Assembly (NCBI RefSeq): GCF_012641475.1
Contig: NZ_JABAIL010000001.1
Coordinates: 930,001 to 994,000 of the forward strand
Length of the DNA stretch: 64,000 nucleotides
From: Flammeovirga agarivorans
Lineage (GTDB): Bacteria > Bacteroidota > Bacteroidia > Cytophagales > Flammeovirgaceae
Direction: 5' to 3'
Under the pieces are notes generated by a model, which did no database searches, was not told where the DNA came from, and worked only from the letters and a program-made list of their open reading frames with translations. This document shows positions 27,501 through 35,623 of this stretch, one piece after another (within the stretch, counting starts at the first letter, position 1; each line of letters opens with the position of its first letter). A program made the position numbers and the translations under genes.

Positions 27501-27727
27501 GCTAATCTTTTGTGTCCTTCTGATATTCTTAAGTTGAATTTTCCATCGAAGTCGGTAATAGATCCGATCTGAGTTCCTTCAATAGATACATTTACTCCCG
27601 GTAAAGGCATTTCATCCCTAGTGTCGACAATAGTTCCAGAGATAGTTCTTTCCTGTGCTAATACATTTATTGATGATAGGAGTACCATGGCAATAAATTG
27701 CATCAGTAGTATTGGTTTTACTTTCAT
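24596..27727 (-). CDS. SusC/RagA-type TonB-dependent outer-membrane transporter, complete
   Basis: 1043-residue TonB-dependent importer. The signal peptide ends near residue 24 (NVLAQ). A carboxypeptidase-D-like regulatory domain follows (about 28-105, beginning RTISGTIVDTRDEMPLPGVNV). Next are the TonB box-like LEEVVVVGYG near 107-116, the plug domain with DIESMEVLKDAASSAIYGSRGANG near residue 203, and a 22-strand barrel ending SFLVGLNVTF. It is the first gene of susC-susD-GH3 on the - strand. The upstream 860-base divergent region carries a candidate promoter at 27814-27845. It is the full-length counterpart of the truncated SusC at the window start. No anti-sigma-interacting N-terminal extension (STN domain) is present, so it is not of the ECF-regulated type. 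Confidence 0.97.
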   Translation of the reverse strand: MKVKPILLMQFIAMVLLSSINVLAQERTISGTIVDTRDEMPLPGVNVSIEGTQIGSITDFDGKFNLRISEGHKRLAVSFIGYKTQTIDIGSRSNFEIQLEEDVEQLEEVVVVGYGVQKKSVVTGAIASVKSDEITETPIGNAAQSLQGRTPGVLVTNVSGQPGAGVDIRIRGTGSNGNNSPLFVVDGMQVDDINFLNPNDIESMEVLKDAASSAIYGSRGANGVVMITTKKGKAGKSTVTYDGYYGIQNAWRQSPLLNAQQYMTLHNQGSINSGGDAIFSSDQINNPKHDTNWQDQIFQSAPIQNHSISTSGGTETSNYLASFGYFGQEGIVAPEKSQFERYTFRLNSSHKVSESVKVGVNATFVREERSGINENEQFGGAIQNALLHDPLTPVYAYDKNDEYDTYQIPPVYNPNQYNPVTGQNGAYYGISDQQLREIVNPMARLHNTYEDNISNKFIGNAFVEVKPVAVKGLTLKTDFGVDIGSWANRGYQPEAYYNSVNQVATSSVNQSMGEYSTWQWENTAMYEWTINEDHKFSALAGMTMRQSTGTDMWGGRNNLQLPGWDYGYIGNGSDDNSQKTNGGFYDHRLMSFFGRVGYDYKEKYLLSATMRYDGSSNFGPNHQFGFFPSVQAGWILTQEDFLKHSETINFLKVRGSWGKVGNENIPPFGYLSAFGPTPSYPLGPNGTPMPGYGITRMANPDLRWEAAAEFNFGIDLGLFNDMFLANVDIYSRERQDLLGNKPVPDYTGQEDPITNLGTVRNQGIELALTYQNNEGAFKYSITGNVAYNDNKVTEVNNTDGFIFGDGLHNTVGNMAMAVGHSLPFFYGFKTDGIIQNQEQANAYNEMFGTNAKPGDIRYVDTNGDGVIDENDRTDIGTPIHNWTYGITLRAEYKGFDFSMFWQGQAGGKMMNAATRQDLLSDQNYNTRYLNSWTPENGSNTMPRFTHNDTNNNYLWMNDMVHIEDASYLRLKNVQIGYTLPAHISQKMQMQKLRVYVSGNNLLTFTDYSGLDPEMGHGGAMGSGFDLGSYPQARSFLVGLNVTF

Positions 27728-28586
27728 AAAGTATTCTTGTAAGTGATTATTAGTTTTAGTTACATCTCATTTCAAATTCTGCAGATATTTTTAGCGAGAT
27801 CGCGATGACACTGCAATGATAGAGAGAATAAGTGTATAAAAGCAATTACTCGAATAACTGTAAATCAAGGGCGTATCAATTAAAAAATAATTTTAAAGAT
27901 TTGATTTAGAGTTGACTTCATGATTGTAAAAAATGTTACTAAAAAGGATTTATCAGTTAAAAAAAATCCATTCTTAACAAGAATTACGATAAAGGTAGTA
28001 AAGTTTTGGGAATTTTAATAAAGTTTATCCTCGAACTAAAGAAAAATTCAGATAAAAGCGGATAGTTCTTAAAATAGCAAAAATAAAGCCACCAAATATC
28101 TCTATTTATAGACCCGTTTTTTTGTTTTGAAGTTGTTTCTAGAAAGTGAAAGTTCTTGAATCTTAAAAAAATGTATTATTGGAGGAATCAATCGCTTCAA
28201 TTTTTCTTTTAATAGAATTGTTATGAATAAATATTCATTTTATAGCTTATTTATACCCAATAATTCTACAACTTTTTCTACTTTTTTTGATGGATAAAAA
28301 CATCACGATTCAGTCACCTCCTAATTGTTATATTTTTTTACAACATTAACTCAAAATGCATACTACATTTTTACTACATTAACATAAAAATCGCTGTTTT
28401 TGATGTTGTTTAAGTACATTTTTCTATAATTTAGCATCACATTACTAAAATTGTTAGGTCTACATTTATTGGATAGTTTTAAATCGTTTGCCGGATTCAT
28501 TTAGAGAAAGAATAAGTACTACTTTTTATTTCGCTTTAGATCTAATAATAGACGAAACTAACGCAACATATTATTGAAGAAGAGAA
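27728..28586. other. Divergent regulatory region between susC and the sugar transporter gene
   Basis: 859 bases of very AT-rich DNA without a convincing gene. Besides the candidate susC promoter there are an 8-bp palindrome ATCGCGAT (27799-27806) just downstream of it, an inverted repeat ATTCTT-AAC-AAGAAT at 27970-27984, and a - strand TATTTTTG (28078-28085) with no -33 partner. A 32-codon open stretch at 27920 on the + strand lacks promoter or terminator and is not called. No confident promoter could be picked for the transporter gene at 28587. The length suggests several regulator sites. Confidence 0.5.
27814..27845 (-). promoter_or_regulatory. Candidate promoter of susC-susD-GH3 operon (copy B)
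   Basis: On the - strand TTG (27845-27843), a 21-base spacer and TATCATTG (27821-27814), one mismatch from the Bacteroidota -7 consensus TAnnTTTG. Transcription would begin near 27807, giving a leader of about 80 bases. Consensus match only. Confidence 0.4.
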
Positions 28587-30221
28587 ATGAATGAAAAAAT
28601 ATCTATTAAAGAAAAAATAGGTTATGCTCTAGGTGATGGAGCAGCAAATATCGCTTGGAGGGGTGTAGCTACTTTTTTGTTAATTTTTTACACTGACGTA
28701 TTTGGGATTGCACCAGCAGCTGTAGGATTATTAATGTTTTTTGCTCGATCATTTGATGGAGTAAGTGATGTTTTTATGGGTATGGTTGGTGATCAAACAA
28801 AATCTAAGTACGGAAAGTTTAGGCCATGGATTTTATGGACGGCCATACCACTAGGAATGATTTTATCACTTCTGTTTACAACTCCTGATTTATCAGACAG
28901 CGGTAAACTTATATATGCATACGTAACTTATATATTATTTACTTTAATTTATACGGCTAATAATATCCCATATGGAGCATTAATGGCAGTAATGACGGGT
29001 GATGATAAAGAACGTACAAGTATTGGTTCATATAGAATGGTAGGTGCTTTTGCAGGAGGAATGTTGGTTCAAGGTACCTTACTGTATTTAGTGACAACTT
29101 TTGGTAATGTGAACCCAACTATCGATATGGTAAGATTGTCTGAAGATACCGCCAAAGTAACTGTTTCTGCGGCTATTGACGTTCCTAATGCCTATATCAA
29201 AACCAAAGATGGGATTGCAACTTTTAAGTGGGGAGGCGATAAAGATGACACTCCTACACAGAGTAAAAGTTTTAATTTAGAAGCAGATAAAGAATATACT
29301 TTTATAGTTAATGGGGAGAGAAATCTATCTACAGATAATATTTCTATCATTAACCAAAAAAAGGGATATAGCTATTCGATTTACTTAATGTCTGCTTTTC
29401 TAACGGGCTTTATGTTTATCACATTCTTTAGTACGAAAGAAAGAGTGAAAGCTCCTGTAGCTCAGAAAACAAACCTCAAGAAAGATTTTAGAGACTTAAT
29501 ACATAATAAGCCATGGCTGGTATTACTATGTATTGGGTTGCTATTCAATATATATAATGCCATAAAGCAAGGGATAGTTGTAATCTATTTTACTCATTAT
29601 CTGCATGACCAATTAATGGCGGCAACGTATATGGTTGGGTTAACCTTAGTATCGATTCTAGGTGCAATGGTTACTGCTCCGATTAGTAAAAAGATGGGGA
29701 AGAAAAACTTATTTATCTCTGCACTAGTCTTTTCCGGAGTAATCAATGCTTTAATAGTACTGTGTAATAAATCTGATATCACCGGTATTTTTGTTCTGGG
29801 TATGCTGTCAGAATTTGCTGCAGCGATATTTCCAACTTTATTCTTTGCCATGTTAGGTGATGCAGCCGATTACTCAGAGTATAAGAACGGAAGAAGGGCA
29901 ACGGGTCTTGTATATTCCGCTGGTTCATTTGCGACCAAATTTGGTGGCGGTATAGCTGCTTCAATAATTGGTCTTGTATTATCAATGTACAACTATGATG
30001 GGTTGGATTCCTCATCTATCCAAGGGGCAATACCTGGTATTATTATGTTGATGAGTTGGGTACCGTCATTGATTGCAGTATTAGCTGCAGCCTTGATGAT
30101 GCTGTATCCATTGGATGATGATAAATTATCCGCAATCACAACAGAATTAAGTAACAGAAGAATTCAAGAAAAAAATCAAGCTTCCACTGATTTGTCATCA
30201 GAAGAATTAGTGAACGCATAA
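28587..30221 (+). CDS. GPH-family (MelB-like) sugar:cation symporter with a large extra loop domain
   Basis: 544-residue inner-membrane major-facilitator protein. It begins [20 protein letters not shown], the usual GPH start. The motif [27 protein letters not shown] near residues 58-85 matches the conserved cation/sugar site and cytoplasmic loop of MelB. Twelve hydrophobic segments are seen. Between the fifth and sixth or so, residues about 173-257 form a hydrophilic insertion rich in beta-prone stretches ([25 protein letters not shown]), which explains the length above the usual 450-480. The cellobiose phosphorylase gene follows after 37 bases, so the likely cargo is cellobiose or a related beta-glucoside. 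Co-transcription is inferred from spacing. Confidence 0.9.
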   Translation: MNEKISIKEKIGYALGDGAANIAWRGVATFLLIFYTDVFGIAPAAVGLLMFFARSFDGVSDVFMGMVGDQTKSKYGKFRPWILWTAIPLGMILSLLFTTPDLSDSGKLIYAYVTYILFTLIYTANNIPYGALMAVMTGDDKERTSIGSYRMVGAFAGGMLVQGTLLYLVTTFGNVNPTIDMVRLSEDTAKVTVSAAIDVPNAYIKTKDGIATFKWGGDKDDTPTQSKSFNLEADKEYTFIVNGERNLSTDNISIINQKKGYSYSIYLMSAFLTGFMFITFFSTKERVKAPVAQKTNLKKDFRDLIHNKPWLVLLCIGLLFNIYNAIKQGIVVIYFTHYLHDQLMAATYMVGLTLVSILGAMVTAPISKKMGKKNLFISALVFSGVINALIVLCNKSDITGIFVLGMLSEFAAAIFPTLFFAMLGDAADYSEYKNGRRATGLVYSAGSFATKFGGGIAASIIGLVLSMYNYDGLDSSSIQGAIPGIIMLMSWVPSLIAVLAAALMMLYPLDDDKLSAITTELSNRRIQEKNQASTDLSSEELVNA

Positions 30222-30258
30222 CAAACTAAGAAATAATATAAATATTAAAGATACGATC

Positions 30259-32742
30259 ATGAAATACGGTTTTTTTGATGATGCTAACAGAGAATATGTA
30301 ATTACGGATCCCAAAACGCCATTTCCTTGGATAAACTATTTGGGTAATCATGACTTTTTCTCTCTTGTTTCAAATACAGCTGGCGGCTATTCTTTTTATA
30401 AAGATGCTAAGTTTAGAAGACTAAATAGATATAGATATAACAATGTACCAATGGATAATGGTGGCCGTTATTTTTATATCAATGACGGAGAAAACATTTG
30501 GTCTCCAGGATGGAAGCCTGTCAAAACACCTTTAGATCATTACGAATGTCGTCATGGATTGAGTTATACGACAATCAAAGGTAAGAAAGCAGATATCGAA
30601 GCGGAAGTAACATTTTTTGTTCCATTAAATGCTTGGGCAGAGGTACAAAAAATGAAATTGACCAATAAAGGGAAAACGGAGAAGACTTTTAAACTTTTCT
30701 CTTATAATGAATGGTGTTTATGGAATGCTGAAGATGATCAAAATAACCTACAGCGTAATTTATCTACTGGAGAAGTAGAAATTGATGGAGCAACCTTATA
30801 CCATAAAACAGAATATAAAGAACGTAGAAACCATTATGCTTTCTATCATCTGAATCAGGAAATAGATGGTTATGATACAGATAGAGAGTCTTTTATTGGT
30901 TTGTATAATGAATTCTCTAATCCTAGAGCAGTATTGGATGGAAAACCATCAAATTCAGAAGCTCATGGTTGGTCTCCAATAGCATCTCATTACAAAGAAA
31001 TTACTTTAGCTCCGGGTGAGAGTACTGATTTGATCTTTATTCTTGGATATATAGAGAATGAAGAAGAGGAAAAATGGGAGAGTAAAGGAGTAATCAATAA
31101 AACAAAAGCAAAAGCTTTAATTGAGCAATACAATACCGTTGAAAAAGTAGATGCGGCTTTAAAAGAATTAGCTGATTACTGGACGGAGTTACTTTCAGTC
31201 ATCACATTGAACCACGCTGACGATAAACTTAACAGAATGGTCAATATCTGGAACCAATACCAATGTATGGTTACTTTCAATATGTCAAGATCTGCTTCTT
31301 TCTTTGAAGTAGGTATTGGTCGTGGTATGGGCTTTAGAGATTCAAATCAGGATCTAATTGGTTTTGTACATCAAGTTCCAGAAAGAGCGAGAGAGAGAAT
31401 TATTGACATTGCTTCCACACAGTTCCCTGATGGTGGCTGTTATCATCAATATCAACCATTAACAAAAAGAGGAAATGATGCTATTGGTGGTGGATTTAAT
31501 GATGATCCAATGTGGTTGATCTTAGGTACGGTAAGTTATATCAAAGAATCTGGAGACTTCTCTATCTTAGATGAAATGGTACCTTTTGATAATGATCCTA
31601 GTCTAGCTCAAACGTTGTTTGATCACTTAACTATATCTTTCAATCATGTCATCAATAATCTAGGGCCAAATGGTTTGCCATTGATAGGAAGAGCAGACTG
31701 GAATGATTGTCTCAACTTGAACTGTTTCTCTAAAGATCCAAACGAGTCGTTCCAAACGACAGAGAATAACACTGAAGGCTCTAAGGCAGAATCAGTAATG
31801 ATTGCAGGCTTATTTGTAGTATATGGTACTGATTATGTTGCTCTTTGCCAAGAGTTAGGAAAGACTGAAGAAGCAGAAAGAGCACAGAATTGTGTAGATG
31901 CCATGAAAGAAGCTGTGAAGCAATTTGGCTGGGATGGTGAATGGTTCTTAAGAGCTTACGACTTCTACGGAAATAAAGTAGGTAGTGATGAAAATGAAGA
32001 GGGTAAAATCTTTATCGAATCTCAAGGTTGGTGTTCAATGGCTGAAATAGGTCTGGAAGAAGGAATGGTAGAAAAGGCATTGGATAGCGTAAAAGAACGT
32101 TTGGACACTCCATACGGTATTGTACTTAATAACCCTGCCTTTACAGAATATAAAATCGAATACGGTGAGATTTCTACTTACCCGGCTGGATATAAAGAGA
32201 ATGCAGGTATCTTCTGTCATAATAACCCTTGGATTATGATTGGAGAGACAAAATTAGGTAGAGGAAACCAAGCATGGGAATACTTCAAACAAATTTGTCC
32301 TGCTTATCTAGAAGATATCCACGATCTACATAAAGTTGAACCTTATGTGTACTGCCAAATGATTGCAGGAAAAGATGCATATAAGCCAGGCGAAGGAAAA
32401 AACTCTTGGTTATCAGGAACAGCAGCATGGAATTTCTATACAGTAGTACAACATATTTTAGGTGTTAGCCCCGAATATAAAGGATTAAAAGTCGATCCTT
32501 GTATTCCTAATGAATGGGATACCTATTCAATCAATAGGAAGTTTAGAGGTGGAGAATATGCAATTACAATTAGTAATCCTGACAAAGTAAGTAAAGGAGT
32601 AGCAAAATTAATTGTAAATGACGAAGTGATTGAAGGGAATATTATTCCAGACTTAGGTGAAGGAAATCATAAAGTTGAGGTGATAATGGGAACTACTTCA
32701 TTAGTAGATTCTGCCTCAGCTGAAGCAGTTGTTGCAGAGTAA
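30259..32742 (+). CDS. Cellobiose phosphorylase, glycoside hydrolase family 94
   Basis: 827-residue cytoplasmic enzyme (no signal peptide) that splits cellobiose with phosphate into glucose 1-phosphate and glucose. The N-terminal sandwich domain begins [16 protein letters not shown]. The (alpha/alpha)6 barrel contains [39 protein letters not shown], and [17 protein letters not shown] with D480/D483, where the general acid Asp of the family resides. Further on are [20 protein letters not shown] and [12 protein letters not shown]. From memory these segments match Cellulomonas gilvus cellobiose phosphorylase (about 822 residues) almost end to end, which favours cellobiose over chitobiose or cellodextrin specificity. 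It follows the GPH transporter in one operon and ends at an intrinsic terminator. Confidence 0.95.
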   Translation: MKYGFFDDANREYVITDPKTPFPWINYLGNHDFFSLVSNTAGGYSFYKDAKFRRLNRYRYNNVPMDNGGRYFYINDGENIWSPGWKPVKTPLDHYECRHGLSYTTIKGKKADIEAEVTFFVPLNAWAEVQKMKLTNKGKTEKTFKLFSYNEWCLWNAEDDQNNLQRNLSTGEVEIDGATLYHKTEYKERRNHYAFYHLNQEIDGYDTDRESFIGLYNEFSNPRAVLDGKPSNSEAHGWSPIASHYKEITLAPGESTDLIFILGYIENEEEEKWESKGVINKTKAKALIEQYNTVEKVDAALKELADYWTELLSVITLNHADDKLNRMVNIWNQYQCMVTFNMSRSASFFEVGIGRGMGFRDSNQDLIGFVHQVPERARERIIDIASTQFPDGGCYHQYQPLTKRGNDAIGGGFNDDPMWLILGTVSYIKESGDFSILDEMVPFDNDPSLAQTLFDHLTISFNHVINNLGPNGLPLIGRADWNDCLNLNCFSKDPNESFQTTENNTEGSKAESVMIAGLFVVYGTDYVALCQELGKTEEAERAQNCVDAMKEAVKQFGWDGEWFLRAYDFYGNKVGSDENEEGKIFIESQGWCSMAEIGLEEGMVEKALDSVKERLDTPYGIVLNNPAFTEYKIEYGEISTYPAGYKENAGIFCHNNPWIMIGETKLGRGNQAWEYFKQICPAYLEDIHDLHKVEPYVYCQMIAGKDAYKPGEGKNSWLSGTAAWNFYTVVQHILGVSPEYKGLKVDPCIPNEWDTYSINRKFRGGEYAITISNPDKVSKGVAKLIVNDEVIEGNIIPDLGEGNHKVEVIMGTTSLVDSASAEAVVAE

Positions 32743-32765
32743 ATAAGTAATATAATATAATAATG

Positions 32766-32799
32766 AAAAAGCCTTCCTGAGTAATTGGGGAGGTTTTTT
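32766..32799 (+). terminator. Intrinsic terminator after cellobiose phosphorylase gene
   Basis: Eleven-bp stem AAAAGCCTTCC / GGGAGGTTTTT-type pairing with two G-T wobbles, a 9-base loop and six T residues. It lies 24 bases past the stop codon. Confidence 0.75.
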
Positions 32800-32833
32800 A
32801 GTATATATACGGGGTGTGTTAAGTAGATAAATC

Positions 32834-32841
32834 TATGTTTG
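32834..32841 (+). promoter_or_regulatory. Candidate -7 element upstream of the ammonium channel gene
   Basis: TATGTTTG matches TAnnTTTG exactly, giving a leader of about 90 bases. No TTG lies at the expected distance upstream, which would fit an activator-dependent promoter. Consensus match only. Confidence 0.25.
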
Positions 32842-32938
32842 TTATGTTTTTTAGATATTTTATACGTATTATTGCTTAATTTTTTACGCAAAACGTGTTT
32901 CATATTACTTTCACCAGACAACAAACTATTACTATAAT

Positions 32939-34486
32939 ATGATTAAACTATTCACCTTAATTCTAGGCATAATTATGCCCTCTCTTTGTTATGCAGTAGA
33001 ATCAACGAACAACTCTCCATTAGTAAATCAAGATACCTTGTGGGTATTAGTATGTGCGATTCTTGTATTTTTAATGCAAGCAGGATTTAAAACATTAGAG
33101 ACGGGTTTAGTAAAGAAAGAACATAAAGCAGGTGTTGGAGCCAAAAACCTTTTAGATATGGTAGCCGGTATTATGGGTTTCTTTTTGATTGGTTATTCTT
33201 TTATGTTCGGAGAAAGTCTTTGGGGATTTATTGGAATTGATACCAATTTAATGGCAGGGAACCATTTTACAAATGGAGACTTAAATGTTAATGGTACCGT
33301 ATTTTTCTTATTCCAAGTTGCCTTTGCAGGAACAGCTTTAACTATTGTTTCTGGAGCTATGTCAGGTAGAACAGGAGTTTTACCTTATTTCATAGGTTCT
33401 ATAGTGACTGCAATTATTATTTATCCAATTTTTGGTCACTGGGCTTGGGGTAACCTATTGTTTAGCAGTAACCATGCTTGGTTGGCAGAACTTGGTTTCC
33501 TTGATTTTGCTGGATCAACTGTTGTACATACATTAGGAGCAACTGTTGGTTTAGTAGGTATGATATTAGTAGGACCAAGATTAGGCCGATTTGATAGAAA
33601 AGGAAAGGTCTTACCAATTAAAGTATCTGATTATTCATACAGTATCCTTGGTGTAATGTTGCTTTGGGTAGGCTGGTGGGGCTTCAACGGAGGTAGTACA
33701 TTAAAATTTGATGCTTCGGTATTCGAGATTATTTTAAATACTAACCTGGCCGCTGCAGGTGCTGGATTTTCAGCATTCTTAATGTGTTACTTTTTTCAAG
33801 ATAGATCAGAGCTTATTGAAAAACTAATGGGCGGTGCACTTACAGGTTTAGTAGCCATTACCGCTTGTTGTAATATTGTGACTCCTTTAAATGCATTAAT
33901 TATAGGATTGTTAGCAGGTATTATCCATAACCTTTCTTTCGATTTAATTCTTCGAGTATTTAAATTAGATGATCCTGTAGGAGCAATTCCTGTTCATGGA
34001 TTCGGAGGTATCTTTGGTACTCTAGCTGTAGCACTTTTTGGTAAGGAAGAATTATTAGTTCTACCAAGATGGGAACAATTATTAGTTCAAGCAATAGGTA
34101 TTGAAGTGTGTATTGCTTTTACAGTAGTAATTGCATTTATCATGTTTAAATTGATAAAAGTAACTTACGGATTAAGAGTAGCACCTGAACAAGAACTTGA
34201 AGGAATGCTTATTGGTAGAAATATGCCAGAAGAATTTTACCAAGAAGAAGGAGTTGTTAAAGTACAATATGTGTCGATGAAAGTATCTGATAAAGGTTAT
34301 AACTTAATTAACTTTAAAGATTTCGTTGCTTTTAATAAGCAATACCGTGAACAATTGATCCAAGCGGAAAAGGTTAACTTTATCGATAGTAAGGGTAAAA
34401 AAGTGGACAATGCCACTGCTCTTAAACAATTGGCTATCCTTCTTAAGGAACCTTTAAAAGAAAATAATTTACCTAGCGTAGGGTAA
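32939..34486 (+). CDS. amt: Ammonium channel/transporter of the Amt/MEP family with C-terminal extension
   Basis: 515-residue inner-membrane ammonium channel. A signal sequence (1-19, ending LCYA) precedes eleven membrane helices (about 30-420). Conserved residues are visible: the pore twin histidines H197 (STVVHTLGA) and H353 (IPVHGFGG), GHWAWG, and the cytoplasmic start LRVAPEQELEGM. After it, about 85 residues form a soluble extension (VKVQYVSMKVSDKGYNLINF to the end) longer than the usual short C-terminal tail. No glnK/PII gene is adjacent, unlike many amtB loci. It is monocistronic with its own terminator, next to genes for nitrate import, which together suggest a nitrogen-acquisition region. 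Confidence 0.95.
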   Translation: MIKLFTLILGIIMPSLCYAVESTNNSPLVNQDTLWVLVCAILVFLMQAGFKTLETGLVKKEHKAGVGAKNLLDMVAGIMGFFLIGYSFMFGESLWGFIGIDTNLMAGNHFTNGDLNVNGTVFFLFQVAFAGTALTIVSGAMSGRTGVLPYFIGSIVTAIIIYPIFGHWAWGNLLFSSNHAWLAELGFLDFAGSTVVHTLGATVGLVGMILVGPRLGRFDRKGKVLPIKVSDYSYSILGVMLLWVGWWGFNGGSTLKFDASVFEIILNTNLAAAGAGFSAFLMCYFFQDRSELIEKLMGGALTGLVAITACCNIVTPLNALIIGLLAGIIHNLSFDLILRVFKLDDPVGAIPVHGFGGIFGTLAVALFGKEELLVLPRWEQLLVQAIGIEVCIAFTVVIAFIMFKLIKVTYGLRVAPEQELEGMLIGRNMPEEFYQEEGVVKVQYVSMKVSDKGYNLINFKDFVAFNKQYREQLIQAEKVNFIDSKGKKVDNATALKQLAILLKEPLKENNLPSVG

Positions 34487-34567
34487 TCTTTATTCTTACC
34501 TATTAAATATAGAAAGTAGTGAAACACGAAGTTAAGTATTAATAGATACTTAGTTTATATATATAAT

Positions 34568-34603
34568 AAAGCCAGAGTTGAATTGAATGACTCTGGCTTT
34601 TTC
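34568..34603 (+). terminator. Intrinsic terminator after the ammonium channel gene
   Basis: Perfect 11-bp stem AAAGCCAGAGT / ACTCTGGCTTT with an 11-base loop, followed by TTCTT. About 80 bases past the stop codon. A separate inverted repeat TAAGTAT-N6-ATACTTA lies between them near 34533-34552. Confidence 0.8.
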
Positions 34604-34957
34604 TTATATGTAGAGAATCGAACCAATCTTTAACATATCCTGTTTTTTATATAGACATATATTCAAAGAATCTATTTTTGATATCAGAAAAGCGTATTAT
34701 TAAAGTAGCTTAATAGTAATAAAAGGTATATAACCTGTAAGCATTTAAAGTTCTCATGATCCTCTTTTGATTACTTATATTGTTTTCATTAGTTAGATAA
34801 AACTAATAGGAAAAAACAGTCTCATTAGAAAAGTATAATTTTCTGAGTCAATCTTTATATTAAGCGAATTGAGAACTTTTAAATATGACCCATTCACATA
34901 AATTTTAAATAAATACGTAACTAAAGTGTATTTTTAACGTTTAAAATTTACTATATT
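34604..34957. other. AT-rich intergenic stretch, no gene seen
   Basis: About 350 bases between the ammonium channel terminator and the promoter of the 117-residue gene. It contains one TATTTTTG (34673-34680, + strand) without a TTG partner or a downstream open frame. No RNA gene or protein gene is supported. Confidence 0.5.
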
Positions 34958-34976
34958 ATTGTAAGAGAATTACAAT
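34958..34976. promoter_or_regulatory. Operator-like inverted repeat ATTGTAA-N5-TTACAAT
   Basis: Perfect 7-bp arms with a 5-base spacer. The repeat overlaps the -33 TTG of the promoter at 34959-34989, the classic position for a dimeric regulator. The ATTGTAA half-site recurs singly at 35443-35449 ahead of the porin-nrt operon. The regulator is unknown. The arm layout is of the general type bound by Crp/Fnr-like or other helix-turn-helix dimers. Confidence 0.45.
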
Positions 34977-34989
34977 TGAATTATTTTTG
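34959..34989 (+). promoter_or_regulatory. Promoter of the 117-residue orphan gene
   Basis: TTG (34959-34961), a 20-base spacer and TATTTTTG (34982-34989) match both parts of the Bacteroidota sigma-A consensus. Transcription would begin near 34996, giving a leader of about 29 bases before the ATG at 35025. Confidence 0.6.
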
Positions 34990-35024
34990 TAACCACACAC
35001 ATACTTATATAAACACTATCAGAA

Positions 35025-35378
35025 ATGAGCCAGGTAAATACTGATATATTATCCACCCAACTTGATTTCAAGTGGAGTTTGAAGTTCAAAAGTGGTTTAG
35101 TACATGCTGCTACTTTTGCATTCAGAGTATTATCCAATGATCCTCTTGTTAGTAGAGTAAAAACAGAAAAAATTCATAGAGAGTTATTAACCAATAGCAC
35201 ATTCCGTAGAACATTTGGGATTGAAGATGTTAATCACGATGAATTAGTAGTTTATTCTACAAATATTAGTTCAAGTACTCAAGAATTAGATAGGAAGATG
35301 CATCAATTCCAGCGTTGGGTGAGGCAAGCTCAAAGAGATGCCAACATAATTATTGAAAAATTTTCACCAACTATTTAA
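35025..35378 (+). CDS. Hypothetical protein, 117 residues
   Basis: Not recognised. A soluble, mixed-charge protein with no signal peptide, membrane helix or Cys. The first 60 residues contain a possible helix pair (FKSGLVHAATFAFRVLSN, VKTEKIHRELLTNSTFRRTFG). The C-terminal 40 residues look like one long amphipathic helix (TQELDRKMHQFQRWVRQAQRDANIIIEKF). It is expressed alone: a full-consensus promoter overlapping an inverted repeat precedes it, and a strong terminator begins at its stop codon. It lies between the ammonium channel and the nitrate-import operon, so a role in nitrogen response is possible but unproven. Codon use matches its neighbours. Confidence 0.8.
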   Translation: MSQVNTDILSTQLDFKWSLKFKSGLVHAATFAFRVLSNDPLVSRVKTEKIHRELLTNSTFRRTFGIEDVNHDELVVYSTNISSSTQELDRKMHQFQRWVRQAQRDANIIIEKFSPTI

Positions 35379-35419
35379 AAAAAAGCAGAGATTACGTAGA
35401 AAATAATCTCTGCTTTTTT
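35377..35419 (+). terminator. Intrinsic terminator after the 117-residue gene
   Basis: Stem AAAAGCAGAGATTA / TAATCTCTGCTTTT of at least 14 bp with a 9-base loop and six or more T residues. It begins at the stop codon of the gene, giving a compact transcript of about 420 bases. Confidence 0.85.
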
Positions 35420-35563
35420 ATTACGTATAAGTACTTAATTGTATTGTAACTATCTGTTGTACAGTTTGTTTACTAAATAGTACTGCAAAAAAGCAGTTTT
35501 TAACATGATTTAAAAACATTTTTCAATCTGCTTAATTCCCTAAATAACTTTTAATAATCACTT

Positions 35564-35571
35564 TATGTTTG
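35564..35571 (+). promoter_or_regulatory. Candidate -7 element of the porin-nrt operon
   Basis: TATGTTTG matches TAnnTTTG exactly and lies 52 bases before the porin ATG at 35624. No TTG is present 19-21 bases upstream, so an activator may be needed. Upstream, 35443-35449 has ATTGTAA, one half of the palindrome seen at 34958. Confidence 0.4.
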
Positions 35572-35623
35572 CGTAAGAACTAAGTAAAAATACTTATTTA
35601 ACAACAACAAAGCGTAAGCAAAA

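Noticed and set aside
27920-28018. 32-codon open frame in the susC-transporter intergenic region
   Set aside because: No promoter, terminator or recognisable feature. Such frames are expected by chance in AT-rich DNA of this length.
35482-35501. Short hairpin ACTGC-A6-GCAGT followed by T residues upstream of the porin gene
   Set aside because: Only 5 bp of stem, and the previous gene already has a strong terminator. Not called.
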